Below are positions 1-64,000 of a stretch of DNA of 64,000 nt, piece by piece (the stretch's first letter is position 1; each line of letters opens with the position of its first letter). This DNA comes from Chamaea fasciata. Its lineage: Eukaryota > Chordata > Aves > Passeriformes > Sylviidae. Under the pieces are notes generated by a model. The model was not told the DNA's origin. It worked only from the letters and a program-made list of their open reading frames with translations, and ran no database searches. The translations under genes were made by a program, and so were the position numbers. Location: contig JARCOQ010000007.1 of NCBI GenBank assembly GCA_029207755.1, positions 45,403,656 to 45,467,655 on the forward strand, read 5' to 3'.

Positions 1-64000
<64,000 letters not shown>

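Overview
The window is vertebrate nuclear DNA, almost certainly from a bird. It is AT-rich and intron-dominated. It carries three or four CR1 LINE fragments with the avian 3' end (tails resembling ATTCTATG units) and one solo LTR of an endogenous-retrovirus type common in bird genomes. Nothing bacterial, plasmid or phage-like is present: no operons, CRISPR arrays or tRNA genes were seen.

The whole window lies inside one gene on the minus strand, EML5 (echinoderm microtubule-associated protein-like 5). I could place 31 consecutive coding exons, from 63592 down to 488. All have GT-AG introns and all join in a single open frame of 4310 coding bases (1436 complete codons). Exon phases match at every junction and no frameshift or stop is seen, so the gene looks intact. 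The first exon(s), with the start codon and first HELP motif, lie above 64000. The last part of the third repeat and the stop codon lie below position 1.

The protein is a three-fold repeat of the EMAP unit (HELP motif plus two WD40-type beta-propellers). Window exons 1-10 (63592-42557) encode the WD repeats of unit 1. Exons 11-12 (41224-40566) encode an acidic then basic linker leading into the HELP motif of unit 2. Exons 13-25 (34974-17943) encode unit 2 and end in a second acidic stretch. Exons 26-27 (16267-7345) encode the second linker. Exons 28-31 (6319-488) encode the third HELP motif and the first blades of unit 3. Exon 30 is a 21-base microexon that adds seven residues to a propeller loop. 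It has UGC motifs just upstream of its 3' splice site, as expected for a neuronal microexon controlled by SRRM4.

The introns hold interspersed repeats: CR1 at about 20737-20992 (minus), 24525-25372 (plus, with a relic of reverse transcriptase), 35945-36030 (minus, less certain) and 51345-51752 (plus), and a solo LTR at 58164-58747 (plus). They also hold simple repeats and small local duplications. No second gene could be supported. I did not find a new biological system. The microexon and its likely control element are the most interesting observation, followed by two unexplained open frames in the largest intron. Residue numbers below count from the first complete codon in the window (window residue 1 = Leu at the start of exon 1).
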